Source: Cellulosimicrobium funkei
Lineage (GTDB): Bacteria > Actinomycetota > Actinomycetes > Actinomycetales > Cellulomonadaceae
Assembly: GCF_004519295.1 (NCBI RefSeq)
Contig: NZ_SOZH01000005.1
Location: 186,001 to 250,000 of the forward strand
Direction: 5' to 3'
Length of the DNA stretch: 64,000 nucleotides
Shown here: piece after piece, positions 17,148-24,604 of the stretch
Numbering within the stretch: position 1 is the first letter of the stretch
Layout: each line of letters begins with the position of its first letter
Made by a program: the position numbers and the translations under genes
Notes under the pieces: generated by a model
What the model was told of the DNA's origin: nothing
Seen by the model: the letters and a program-made list of their open reading frames with translations, nothing else
Database searches by the model: none

Positions 17148-17777
17148 ATGCCCCAGCCTGACGACGCCGCCCCCGGTCCCGACGCCACCACCCCCGCGCC
17201 CGGACCCGACGCCGGTCCCGACCCGGTCGCGCCCGGCGGCCCCACCCCGCAGCACGCCCTCGCGCTCGCGGTGCACGAGATCGAGTCGCACGCGGCCGAC
17301 GCGGGCTGGGACGTCCCGCCCCGGCTGTTCGCGCTCGTCGGGACCGCGGGCGCCCTCGGCGCCGACCCGACGCTCGCCGACCGGCTCCCGCCCGACGTCG
17401 TGGCCGCGGCCGAGGCGGACCCGCACCACCTGCTGTCGATCGAGCAGGAGGGCTTCGCCGTGGACGGCGACCTCGAGGACGGGCTCGCCCGCGTCGCGTG
17501 GCCGGCGACGGTCGACGGCGCCGCGCTCGTCGTCGAGCGGATCGTGCTGCCGCCGGCCGCCGAGGAGGGCGTCCCCGACGACCCGGACGCCGCGCTCGAC
17601 TACCTCACGAACCACCCTGACCGGCAGGACGTGCGCCTCGCCGTCGGCGTGCTGCGCGACGGCACCACGTGGTGCGCCGTCCGCTCGCGCGCCCACGACT
17701 CGGCGACGGACGTCGCGGGCGGACCGGACCTCGTGCCGGGGCTGGTCGAGGCGCTGCGCGCGACGCTCGAGGACTGA
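17148..17777 (+). CDS. PPA1309 family protein
   Basis: A 209-residue protein of the actinobacterial PPA1309 family, function unknown. After about 35 Pro/Asp/Ala-rich residues the conserved part runs from ALALAVHEIESHAADAGWD through PRLFALVGTAGAL to the acidic RIVLPPAAEE and the C-terminal VRLAVGVLRDGTTWC. No membrane segments or signal peptide. ATG at 17148 follows GAGGGA ten bases upstream; another ATG six codons earlier is possible. Convergent with the PDZ protease after 15 bases. Confidence 0.85.
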   Translation: MPQPDDAAPGPDATTPAPGPDAGPDPVAPGGPTPQHALALAVHEIESHAADAGWDVPPRLFALVGTAGALGADPTLADRLPPDVVAAAEADPHHLLSIEQEGFAVDGDLEDGLARVAWPATVDGAALVVERIVLPPAAEEGVPDDPDAALDYLTNHPDRQDVRLAVGVLRDGTTWCAVRSRAHDSATDVAGGPDLVPGLVEALRATLED

Positions 17778-17792
17778 CGGCGCGCGGCGTCG

Positions 17793-18902
17793 TCAGCCGC
17801 GCGCCTCGCACGTGGGCAGCGAGTCGCCCTCGCCCGCGCCGATGGCCTCCATCGCCGCGCGCGCGTCGGCGAGCGTGGAGACCGCCGCCACGTGCAGGCC
17901 GTCGGGCACGTTCCCCACGACCTCGGGGCAGTTGGCCTGCGGGGCGAGGAACCACGTCGCGCCGTCGCGCAGCGCGCCGTAGAGCTTCTGCTGGATGCCG
18001 CCGATCGGCCCCACGTCGCCCTCGACGCTCATGGTGCCCGTGCCCGCGATGACGACGCCGTTCGCCTCGTCCTCGGGCGTGAGCTGGTCGACGATCCCGA
18101 GCGCGAACATCGTGCCCGCGCTCGGGCCGCCGATGTCCTCGATCTGGATCTCGACGTCGACGGGGAAGTCGAACGCGGGGTCGATGAACACACCGAGCAG
18201 CGCGGTGTCGCCGCCGTCGGTCGTCGCGACCGTGAGGTCCGTCTCCGCGCCGTCGCGCTGCACGCGCAGCGTCACGTCGTCGCCCGGGTCGACCGCGGCC
18301 AGCCCGTCGATGAGGTCCTGGTACGTCCGCACGGGCGCGCCGTCGAGCGCGACGATGACGTCGCCCGGCTCGACGACGCCGTCGGACCCGCTGTCCGGCA
18401 CCGTCCCCTCGACCGTGAGCGTCGCGGGCACGTCGTACCCCAGCTCGGTGAGGGCGGCGACCGTCGCGTTCTCCTGCGAGCTGATCATCTCGGCCTGGCC
18501 CTGCTGCTCGGTCTCCTCCTTGGTGCGGCCCGTCGGGAAGACCTCCTCGACCGGGCGCACGCTGCGCGACCGGTCGAACCAGCCCTGCACCACCTGGCCG
18601 AGGTTCACCGGGTAGCCCGGGCCGCCGGCGACGGACACGGTCGTCAGGAGCAGCTCGCCCGTCGAGTCGTACGTCTCGGCGCCCGTGATCGAGATGAGGG
18701 GCGTGCCGTCCTGCTGGCCGAGCGTGTCCTCCGTCGGGCCCGGCGACCGCACCGCGTACGGCGCGGGCAGGATCGCGAGGCCCGCGACGAGCAGCGTCGT
18801 CGCGAGCAGGGAGATGCCGAACGTCAGCGACCGCCGGGTCACGGGCGGCGGGTCGTGCTCGTCCTCGGTGAGGAGGGCGTCGAAGGAGGGGGCGTCGCTC
18901 AC
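17793..18902 (-). CDS. PDZ-domain S16 (Lon-like) membrane protease
   Basis: Membrane-anchored serine protease of the YlbL/Rv3194c family, 369 residues. A single membrane segment at about 26-47 anchors an extracytoplasmic part with a PDZ domain (DGVVEPGDVIVALDGAPVRT) followed by a Lon-type catalytic domain. The Ser-Lys dyad is S261 in GGPSAGTM and K306 in GGIQQKLYGA. The start is GTG at 18902. It lies 68 bases behind the epimerase-like gene on the same strand. Targets are unknown, although B. subtilis YlbL is a membrane protease acting on a cell-division inhibitor. Confidence 0.93.
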   Translation of the reverse strand: MSDAPSFDALLTEDEHDPPPVTRRSLTFGISLLATTLLVAGLAILPAPYAVRSPGPTEDTLGQQDGTPLISITGAETYDSTGELLLTTVSVAGGPGYPVNLGQVVQGWFDRSRSVRPVEEVFPTGRTKEETEQQGQAEMISSQENATVAALTELGYDVPATLTVEGTVPDSGSDGVVEPGDVIVALDGAPVRTYQDLIDGLAAVDPGDDVTLRVQRDGAETDLTVATTDGGDTALLGVFIDPAFDFPVDVEIQIEDIGGPSAGTMFALGIVDQLTPEDEANGVVIAGTGTMSVEGDVGPIGGIQQKLYGALRDGATWFLAPQANCPEVVGNVPDGLHVAAVSTLADARAAMEAIGAGEGDSLPTCEARG

Positions 18903-18970
18903 CGGGACATCATCCCCGAGGTTGCTGGGATCTCCCTGCCGACGGCGGGGACACCGCCCGGGAGCCGCCC

Positions 18971-20083
18971 CTACGGGCGGCGCGAGCGGGCCTGCCGCCA
19001 GACGGCGGCCGTGCCCAGGACCGCGACGGCCGCCCCGGCCGCGCCGAGCGCCGCGGCGTCCCGACCACCGAACCGGCGACCGCCGACGCCCGTGCGGCCG
19101 CGCACCTCGGCGAGGAGCACCCCGAGCGCCGCGGCGCCCGACCACTCCGGCCGCCACCCGGCGTCGTGCAGCCGCCGCCCCGAGACCGACCACGGGTGCA
19201 CGACGAACGCGAGGTCGTTCGCCGGTGACGGCAGCGCACCGACCCGGTGCAGCCGCTCGGCCGTCCCGAACGCCGTCGCGGGCGGGAGCTGCACCGTGCG
19301 CATCCCGGCCGCCGCGGCCACCGTCTCCGAGTCGAGCGCGTCGGGCTCGCCGTCGCGCACCGGCCCGGCCGTCAGTCCGCCGACGAGACCCTGGTCCAGC
19401 GCGACGCGCACCGCGCCCACCACGTCGTCGACGTGCACGAGCTGCCACGTGCGGCCGCCGCCGCGCACCGTGAGCAGGCGCGGGGCCTCGAAGTGCCGCG
19501 TGAGCACGGTGTCCACGCCCGGCCCGACGACGACCGCCGGCCGCACGAGCGCGAGCGGCACCCCGTCGAGCGCGTCGCGCAGCGCGTCCTCGAACGCGAC
19601 GAGGTCGCCCGCGAAGCCGGGCCCGTCGTCGGCGGCCACGGGGTCGTCGTCGTCGATCACGCCCCGCTCGGGCGACGCGCCGTGCACCGCGGCCGACGAC
19701 ACGGCGACGACGTGCTCGATCCCGGCCGCGACCGCCGCCTCCCCCGCACGACGGCCCAGGAGCGCGAGGCGCGCGCGCTGCTCGGCGTCCGTCCGTGCGC
19801 GCGGCGTCCCGAACTCCCCCGCGGGCGCGACCACGACGAGCCGTCGCGCCCCGGCGGGCCAGACGAGCGCGTCCACGGGCGACGCCTCGGCGGCGCCCAG
19901 GCCCGCGCGCACCGCGTCCGCGACCTGCCCGACGCCGACGACCACCACCGGTTCCGGGTCGGCGACCTCGTCCGCCGGGGCGGTCACCGCGCTCGCCGTG
20001 GGGTCCTCCCCCGGACCGGCCGGGGGCTCGCCCGCCGCGGGGAGCGCCTCGCTGCGCCGTGAGCGAACCCGGCCCTCGGACAT
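18971..20083 (-). CDS. NAD(P)-dependent epimerase-like protein with C-terminal membrane segment
   Basis: Extended short-chain dehydrogenase/epimerase-like protein, 370 residues. A Rossmann core starts at about 45 (PVVVVGVGQVADAV), includes the VVAVSSAAVHG strand, and LVRPAVVVGPG. The usual Y-x-x-x-K pair is not evident after the VHG strand, so catalytic activity is doubtful. The last ~40 residues hold an Ala/Gly-rich hydrophobic helix that could anchor it to the membrane. It occupies the position between the PDZ protease and the DUF2342 gene and is divergent from the latter. Role unknown. Confidence 0.7.
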   Translation of the reverse strand: MSEGRVRSRRSEALPAAGEPPAGPGEDPTASAVTAPADEVADPEPVVVVGVGQVADAVRAGLGAAEASPVDALVWPAGARRLVVVAPAGEFGTPRARTDAEQRARLALLGRRAGEAAVAAGIEHVVAVSSAAVHGASPERGVIDDDDPVAADDGPGFAGDLVAFEDALRDALDGVPLALVRPAVVVGPGVDTVLTRHFEAPRLLTVRGGGRTWQLVHVDDVVGAVRVALDQGLVGGLTAGPVRDGEPDALDSETVAAAAGMRTVQLPPATAFGTAERLHRVGALPSPANDLAFVVHPWSVSGRRLHDAGWRPEWSGAAALGVLLAEVRGRTGVGGRRFGGRDAAALGAAGAAVAVLGTAAVWRQARSRRP

Positions 20084-20152
20084 GGCCCAGCCCCCGTTCT
20101 CGGCGCTCGATCGTGGTTACGGTGATCACCGACGCTACCGTGAGGAGTCGCC

Positions 20153-21745
20153 ATGAGCAGCCTTCCCCCCGACCGCACGCCCGGACCGGACGACGACACG
20201 CCCTTCGACCCGCGGTTCGAGGAGCTGCTCCGCTCGATGCTCGGGCCCGACGCCGACGAGGCGCTGCGCGAGCTGCGCGCCCGCGGGCTCGACCCGCAGG
20301 CGCTCGCCGCGGGCGGCGCGGCCGACCCGCAGCTCTTCCAGCACGTCCTCGCGCAGGTGCAGCGCATGCTCTCGACGCCGAGCGACGGCCCGGTCAACAC
20401 CGACGTCTCGCACGACGTCGCGCGCCAGGTCGCCGTCGCCGAGGGCGACCCGTCGATCTCGCCGGCGCAGCAGCGCGCGGTCACCGAGGCGCTGTCCGTC
20501 GCCGAGCTCTGGCTCGACGCGGTCACCGACCTGCCGCCGTCGGGTGGGAAGAGCCAGGCGTGGAGCCGGTCCGAGTGGGTCGAGCACACGCTCCCCGCGT
20601 GGAACGAGCTCGTCGCCCCGGTCGCCGCGTCCGTCGCGGACGCGCTCGCCACGGTCCTGCGCGACCAGCTCCCCGAGGGCATGGGGGACGACACCTCCGC
20701 CCTGCCGGGCGTCGGGTTCACCCTGCCAGGCCTGCCGGCCGGTGCGCTCGGGCTGCCCGCGGGCGACCCGGCCGCGCTCATGCGGCGCCTCGGCTCCGCG
20801 GTGTTCGGCATGCAGGTGGGCCAGGCCGCCGGGACGCTCTCGCGCGAGGTCTTCGGCGCGACCGACGTCGGGCTGCCGCTGCTCGACCGGCCCGCGACGG
20901 TCCTCCTGCCGACGAACGTCGCGGCGTTCGCCGAGGGCCTCGACGCCCCCGCCGAGGAGGTCCGCCTCTTCCTCGCCCTGCGCGAGGCCGCCCACGCGCG
21001 CCTGTTCACGCACGTGTCGTGGCTGCGCGGGCACCTGCGCGGGCTCGTCGACGCCTACGCGCGCGGCATCACCATCGACCTCTCCGCGCTCGAGTCGCAG
21101 CTCGCGGACGTCGACCTCGCGGACACCGACGCGCTCCAGCGCGCGCTGTCGGGCGGTGTCTTCGGCCTGCAGAACACGCCCGAGCAGCAGGCGACCCTGC
21201 TGCGCCTCGAGACGACGCTCGCGCTCGTCGAGGGCTGGGTCGACGAGGTGACCGCCGTCGCGGCGCTCCCCCACCTGCCCCACGCCGTCCCGCTGCGGGA
21301 GATGCTGCGCCGTCGTCGGGCGGCGGGCGGGCCCGCGGAGCACACGTTCGCGACGCTCGTCGGCCTCGAGCTGCGCCCACGGCGCTCGCGCGACGCGGCC
21401 GCCCTGTGGGCGCTCATCGCGGCGCAGTCCGGCGCGGGTGCGCGCGACGCGGTGTGGGACCACCCCGACCTGCTTCCCGACGGGACCGACCTCGACGACC
21501 CGTCCGGCTACGAGGGCCGGCGCGCCGCGACCCGCGCGGAGGAGGCCGACGTCGACCGCGCGCTCGAGGAGATCTTCCGCGCCGCGGAGGGATCGCCCAC
21601 CACCGAGCCGGGGCCGGCGACGGCCGACGGCTCGGACGACGACGCCCCGGCGGACGACGCGCCCGCGGACGACTCGGACGCAGCCGGACCGACGGACGAC
21701 GGCGGGATGGGCGACGCGACCGGCCAGGGCGGCGCGCCGCGCTGA
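20153..21745 (+). CDS. DUF2342 zinc-dependent metalloprotease-like protein
   Basis: Member of the actinobacterial DUF2342 family (predicted zincin; some databases label it F420-biosynthesis associated; Rv3195 type), 530 residues. Visible family blocks are VSHDVARQVA, SVAELWLDAVTDLPP, VFGMQVGQAAGTLSREVFG, and the pseudo-zincin helix REAAHARLFTHVSWLRGHL, with a downstream EGWVDEV that could supply the third ligand. The ligand helix reads E-A-A-H rather than H-E-x-x-H, so activity needs testing. The C-terminus is an Asp/Ala/Pro-rich tail. GAGGAG precedes the ATG; TACCGT at 20136-20141 is a candidate -10. Confidence 0.88.
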   Translation: MSSLPPDRTPGPDDDTPFDPRFEELLRSMLGPDADEALRELRARGLDPQALAAGGAADPQLFQHVLAQVQRMLSTPSDGPVNTDVSHDVARQVAVAEGDPSISPAQQRAVTEALSVAELWLDAVTDLPPSGGKSQAWSRSEWVEHTLPAWNELVAPVAASVADALATVLRDQLPEGMGDDTSALPGVGFTLPGLPAGALGLPAGDPAALMRRLGSAVFGMQVGQAAGTLSREVFGATDVGLPLLDRPATVLLPTNVAAFAEGLDAPAEEVRLFLALREAAHARLFTHVSWLRGHLRGLVDAYARGITIDLSALESQLADVDLADTDALQRALSGGVFGLQNTPEQQATLLRLETTLALVEGWVDEVTAVAALPHLPHAVPLREMLRRRRAAGGPAEHTFATLVGLELRPRRSRDAAALWALIAAQSGAGARDAVWDHPDLLPDGTDLDDPSGYEGRRAATRAEEADVDRALEEIFRAAEGSPTTEPGPATADGSDDDAPADDAPADDSDAAGPTDDGGMGDATGQGGAPR

Positions 21746-21757
21746 CCTGACCGGACG

Positions 21758-22363
21758 TCAGTCCTCGGCGCCCGCGGGCGGTGCCGCGGTTTCCGCGGCG
21801 CCGTCCCCCGGCTCGACGTCCGCGTCGTCCGGCTCGAGGTCCGCGTCGTCGGGCTCGAGGTCCGCGTCGCGCGAGAACGACACACCCTCCAGGAACCCTC
21901 GCGCCCGTTCCGTGCGCGGGTAGGCCTCGAGCAGCTTCCAGAACCCCGGGCCGTGGCCGGCGTGGAGCAGGTGCGCGAGCTCGTGCAGGAGCACGTAGTC
22001 CAGCACCCACGACGGCATCCCCCGGACGCGCGTCGAGATGCGGATCGTGCCGTCGATGAGCGTGCACGAGCCCCAGCGGCGGTCCTGGTTGCCCGCCCAC
22101 CGCACGCTCGTGGGGCGGGCGCGGCCGTCCAGGTACTTGTCGGACAGCTCGACGGCGCGGCGCGCCAGCTCGGCGTCCGACGGCCGCCGCCGACGCTCGG
22201 AGTCGGCGAGGCGGTCGAGCATGCGCTGGACCCACTCGCGCTCCTGCGCGCGCGTGAACCGCGCCGGGATCGCGACGATCGTGCGCTCGCCGTCGCGGTA
22301 GGCGCTCACCGTGCTCTTGCGTCGGCGGCTGCGCCGAACCTCCACGATCGTCTCCCGGACCAC
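21758..22363 (-). CDS. YgjP-like (DUF45) zinc metalloprotease
   Basis: Predicted metal-dependent hydrolase of the YgjP/WSS1-like group, 201 residues. The catalytic core shows RWGSCTLIDGTIRIS, then the zinc helix H-E-L-A-H-L-L-H-A-G-H followed by GPGFWKLLEAYPR, exactly the arrangement of the family. The last ~45 residues are acidic and repetitive (D-A-D-L-E-P-D repeats) and encoded by a 21-bp DNA repeat. The GTG start is VRETIVEVRRSRRR, so the N-terminus is strongly basic. The gene is convergent with DUF2342, only twelve bases apart. Confidence 0.9.
   Translation of the reverse strand: MVRETIVEVRRSRRRKSTVSAYRDGERTIVAIPARFTRAQEREWVQRMLDRLADSERRRRPSDAELARRAVELSDKYLDGRARPTSVRWAGNQDRRWGSCTLIDGTIRISTRVRGMPSWVLDYVLLHELAHLLHAGHGPGFWKLLEAYPRTERARGFLEGVSFSRDADLEPDDADLEPDDADVEPGDGAAETAAPPAGAED
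21818..21870. repeat. 21-bp tandem repeat in the YgjP-like gene
   Basis: Two 21-bp units (21818-21838 and 21839-21859) differing at one position, plus eleven bases of a third. They encode the acidic D-A-D-L-E-P-D heptad near the C-terminus, so copy-number change would keep the frame. Confidence 0.85.
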
Positions 22364-22598
22364 GCCTCAGACCGTAGTGGTTCTCGCCACGAAATGGCAG
22401 GGGCGCGCCCGGAGTGGCGCGCTCTCCCGCGACGTTCGGTCGAGCGGACGACGTGGAGACCTGTGGCGACGGCAAAGAAATCCTCCCCGCGGGACCATCG
22501 CGAGGAGCCTGTGGACAACCGTCGGCGCGCCTCGGGGCCGTGCCAGGCTGACGGCGGGCGTCCGGTCGGGCGCCCGGACGACGACGGACGGAGGAGCC

Positions 22599-23699
22599 GT
22601 GCAGCGACGACGTGTGCTGCGACCGGAGGCGCCGCTCCTGCGGCGCGGCCCCGGCGAGGTGCAGGTCGGCTCCGACCCCCGGTGGTCGGTGCGACTCACC
22701 GGGCTCGATGCCGACGACGAGCGCTGGCTGCGCGCGCTCGCCGGGCCCGCTCGGCGCGGCGACGCACCCGACGTCCCGGGCTCCCCGGCGCAGCGCACGC
22801 GCCGCGCCGCGCTCGTCCGCCTGCTCGACGAGGCGCACCTCCTCGTGGCGGCGCGTCGGCGCCGGCCGGCGTCGCCCGCCCCGGGTCACGGCGCGGCGGA
22901 TCTCGCGGTGCTGTCGGCCCTGCTGCCCGACGGCGCGGGGCACCGCGTCCTCGCGGCGCGCGCCCGGGCGACGGTCGGGGTCGTCGGGCTCGGCCGGGTG
23001 GGTGCCGCGCTCGCCGTCCACCTCGCGACCGCGGGGGTGGGCGTGCTCGTGCTCGACGACCCGGGCACCGTGCTCGCCACGGACGTCGGAGGCGGGGCGT
23101 ACCGGCTGCGGGACGTCGGGTCGCCGCGCGAGGGCGCAGTGCGGCGGATCGTCGAGGAGGTCGCCCCGGGCGTCGTGACGGCCTCGACCCCGGACACGCC
23201 GGAGGAGGCACGGGCACCCGCGCCCGACGTCGTCGTCGTGGTCGAGCACGGAGCCACGGACCCGGTCCGGGTGCGGAGGTTGGTGGGTGCAGGGGTCGCG
23301 CACCTGTCGGTCGTGGTGCGCGAGGCCGACGTCGTGGTCGGGCCGTTCGTCCGACCGGGGCTCGACCCGTGCCTGACGTGCGCGGACCTGCACCGCGCGG
23401 ACGTGGACCCCTGCTGGCCGCAGGTCGCGCGACAGCTGCGCGAGGCGTCGGTGCACCGGGGCGAGGAGACGCTCCTCGCGGCGTCGGCGGCGGCCGTCGC
23501 GCTCGGTCAGGTCCTGGCAGCCCTGGACGGGCTGGTGCCCCGCGCAGCCACGGCCGGCATCGAGATTCCTGCTCCCGATGCCGTGCCGCGGCTGCGCGGG
23601 TCGAGCCGCCACCCGCGCTGCGGGTGCGGCGAGCTGGCGCGCACGCCCCCGGACGGGGCGCCGCTGCCCATGTCAGGCCGCCGTCGAGGCGCCGACTGA
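22599..23699 (+). CDS. ThiF/E1-like protein with four-Cys zinc site
   Basis: A 366-residue protein with an E1-like (ThiF/MoeB) Rossmann domain: TVGVVGLGRVGAALAVHLA around residues 125-142 with the G-x-G-x-x-G turn, then VLVLDD for the adenine-binding strand. Four cysteines, C258 and C261 (CLTC) and C341 and C343 (CGC), form a likely structural zinc site as in ThiF. The first ~120 residues are not from a family I recognise and may act as a substrate-binding part, as in TOMM leader-binding proteins. No ubiquitin-like sulfur carrier lies nearby. GGAGGAG gives a strong start at GTG 22599. Its 3' end overlaps the end of whiB7. Confidence 0.75.
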   Translation: MQRRRVLRPEAPLLRRGPGEVQVGSDPRWSVRLTGLDADDERWLRALAGPARRGDAPDVPGSPAQRTRRAALVRLLDEAHLLVAARRRRPASPAPGHGAADLAVLSALLPDGAGHRVLAARARATVGVVGLGRVGAALAVHLATAGVGVLVLDDPGTVLATDVGGGAYRLRDVGSPREGAVRRIVEEVAPGVVTASTPDTPEEARAPAPDVVVVVEHGATDPVRVRRLVGAGVAHLSVVVREADVVVGPFVRPGLDPCLTCADLHRADVDPCWPQVARQLREASVHRGEETLLAASAAAVALGQVLAALDGLVPRAATAGIEIPAPDAVPRLRGSSRHPRCGCGELARTPPDGAPLPMSGRRRGAD

Positions 23700-24104
23700 C
23701 GCCTCGGTCCGTGCGGCCTCGTGGGCCTGGCGCTCGGCCTCGCGGGCGAGCACCTCGGCCTTGCTCGGACGGCCGCGGCCGCGCTTGCGCGCGACCACGA
23801 CGCCGTCCACGAAGACCTCGCCGCCCCAGACGCCCCAGGGCTCGCGGCGCTCGACCGCACCGGCGAGGCAGCCCTCGACGAGCGGGCAGGTGCGGCACAG
23901 GGCCTTGGCCTCCTCGACCTCGGCGGTGCGCTCGGCGAACCAGAGCTCCGGGTCGTTGGTGCGGCAGGGCAGCAGGCCCGCGAGCAGGCGGTCGAACTCC
24001 GCGGAGTCGTTCTCGCCGAGCGGCGTGGCCAGCGGTTGGTGGGGGACCCAGGGGCCGGATCCCCCCTGAGCGGTGATGTTGTCGAGCAGCGCGGTGAGCC
24101 GCAC
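23673..24104 (-). CDS. whiB7: WhiB7 transcription factor
   Basis: Redox-sensitive Fe-S transcription factor that binds the housekeeping sigma factor and switches on intrinsic drug resistance. The 143-residue product has the four cluster cysteines C47, C70, C73 and C79, the G-V-W-G-G turn at 91-95 and the AT-hook R-G-R-G-R-P-S-K at 108-115; the AT-hook separates WhiB7 from other WhiB proteins. GTG at 24104 is set by GGAGG five bases upstream. An N-terminal extension of about 30 residues and a C-terminal Ala/Glu-rich tail are longer than in the M. tuberculosis protein. Expression is probably controlled by the upstream promoter, uORF and hairpins. Confidence 0.95.
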   Translation of the reverse strand: MRLTALLDNITAQGGSGPWVPHQPLATPLGENDSAEFDRLLAGLLPCRTNDPELWFAERTAEVEEAKALCRTCPLVEGCLAGAVERREPWGVWGGEVFVDGVVVARKRGRGRPSKAEVLAREAERQAHEAARTEASVGASTAA

Positions 24105-24171
24105 GATGTCCTCCAGTGATGTCCTGTCGTGGGTGTGAACGTCGTCGTCACAGGACCCTGAGGACAGCGGC

Positions 24172-24190
24172 CCCGTCTCGTGGAGACGGG
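24172..24190 (-). promoter_or_regulatory. Perfect 8-bp hairpin before whiB7
   Basis: CCCGTCTC and GAGACGGG flank a 3-base loop. It sits between the attenuator-like hairpin and the whiB7 ribosome site, about 70 bases before the start codon, so it could affect stability or translation. Confidence 0.45.
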
Positions 24191-24234
24191 TGGTGCCGGT
24201 GATCCTCATCGGCGGACGTGCTCGGAGAACACGA

Positions 24235-24266
24235 AGGCCGCGGGTCCTAGAGGGACTCCGCGGCCT
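24235..24266 (-). terminator. Attenuator-like hairpin upstream of whiB7
   Basis: Arms AGGCCGCGG (24258-24266) and CCGCGGCCT (24235-24243) form nine GC-rich pairs, extended after a bulged A by GTCC/GGAC around a CTCTA loop. On the minus strand it is followed by TCGTGTTCTCC, a moderately T-rich tail. It begins 16 bases after the uORF stop, so a ribosome position on the uORF could decide whether it forms. Confidence 0.65.
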
Positions 24267-24274
24267 GGAAGGTT

Positions 24275-24291
24275 CCGGTCGGTCAGACCGG
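24275..24291 (-). promoter_or_regulatory. Stem-loop spanning the whiB7 uORF stop codon
   Basis: CCGGTC and GACCGG form a 6-bp stem with a 5-base loop. The TGA of the upstream ORF lies inside it, so a terminating ribosome would melt it. It is adjacent to the terminator-like hairpin and may be part of an alternative fold. Confidence 0.5.
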
Positions 24292-24438
24292 GTTCGTCCT
24301 GGGGGCGGAGTCGGGAGCGGGGCGGGCGATGAAGGTGCCGCCGCGGTGCGCGATGGCACGCGGACGGAGCTCTCCTGGCGTGCCCGTGTACACGGACGCG
24401 TGATCCAGCAGGTTCGCCATGGCGATCTGGTTGTTCAT
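24283..24438 (-). CDS. Upstream ORF (51 aa) in the whiB7 leader
   Basis: A short ORF beginning MNNQIAMANLLDHASVY and ending RTNPV, with GGGAG just before its ATG. It lies between the whiB7 promoter and the attenuator-like hairpin. Its first half uses codons such as AAC, CAG, ATC and GAT and is less Arg-rich than random GC-rich frames, which supports translation. By analogy with whiB7/wblC leaders of mycobacteria and Streptomyces, ribosome stalling here by antibiotics would favour read-through into whiB7. No function for the peptide itself is claimed. Confidence 0.65.
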   Translation of the reverse strand: MNNQIAMANLLDHASVYTGTPGELRPRAIAHRGGTFIARPAPDSAPRTNPV

Positions 24439-24508
24439 CAGCTCTCCCACCCCCTCTCTCCATCAGGCGCCCGCCTCTCGGCGCGCCCCTTCCCAACAGG
24501 ACTCGTCG

Positions 24509-24556
24509 ACCATATGCCGCCCTTCGCAGGAGGCACAACTTATTTACGGGAATTTC
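24509..24556 (-). promoter_or_regulatory. whiB7: whiB7 promoter with AT-rich WhiB7-type element
   Basis: On the minus strand TTGTGC (24533-24538) and TATGGT (24509-24514) are 18 bases apart. Immediately upstream of the -35 lies an A/T-rich stretch (AAATTCCCGTAAATAAG) that stands out in this GC-rich DNA. WhiB7-dependent promoters are known to need an AT-rich element at this place for its AT-hook, so autoregulation is likely. Confidence 0.75.
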
Positions 24557-24604
24557 TTCGACGAGTTCACCCGGCCCTCGTCGAGGGCCGGGCAGAGCGC
24601 CTCG

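Larger units (their letters stand above)
24105..24604 (-). other. whiB7 upstream control region
   Basis: About 500 bases between uvrD2 and whiB7, all read in the whiB7 direction. In order it contains an AT-rich element and promoter, a ribosome site and 51-codon upstream ORF, a stem overlapping the uORF stop, a GC-rich terminator-like hairpin, a second hairpin at 24172-24190, and the GGAGG of whiB7. This is the layout expected for ribosome-dependent attenuation. Confidence 0.75.

Noticed and set aside
18971-20083. Calling the epimerase-like gene a defined sugar epimerase
   Set aside because: The Rossmann core is present but the catalytic Y-x-x-x-K is not evident and the C-terminus is a membrane helix, so only a fold-level call is justified.
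24206-24538. 110-codon frame overlapping the whiB7 uORF in another phase
   Set aside because: Its start lies within or before the predicted transcript start, and the sequence is Arg/Gly/Pro low complexity; the 51-codon frame has a better start and composition.
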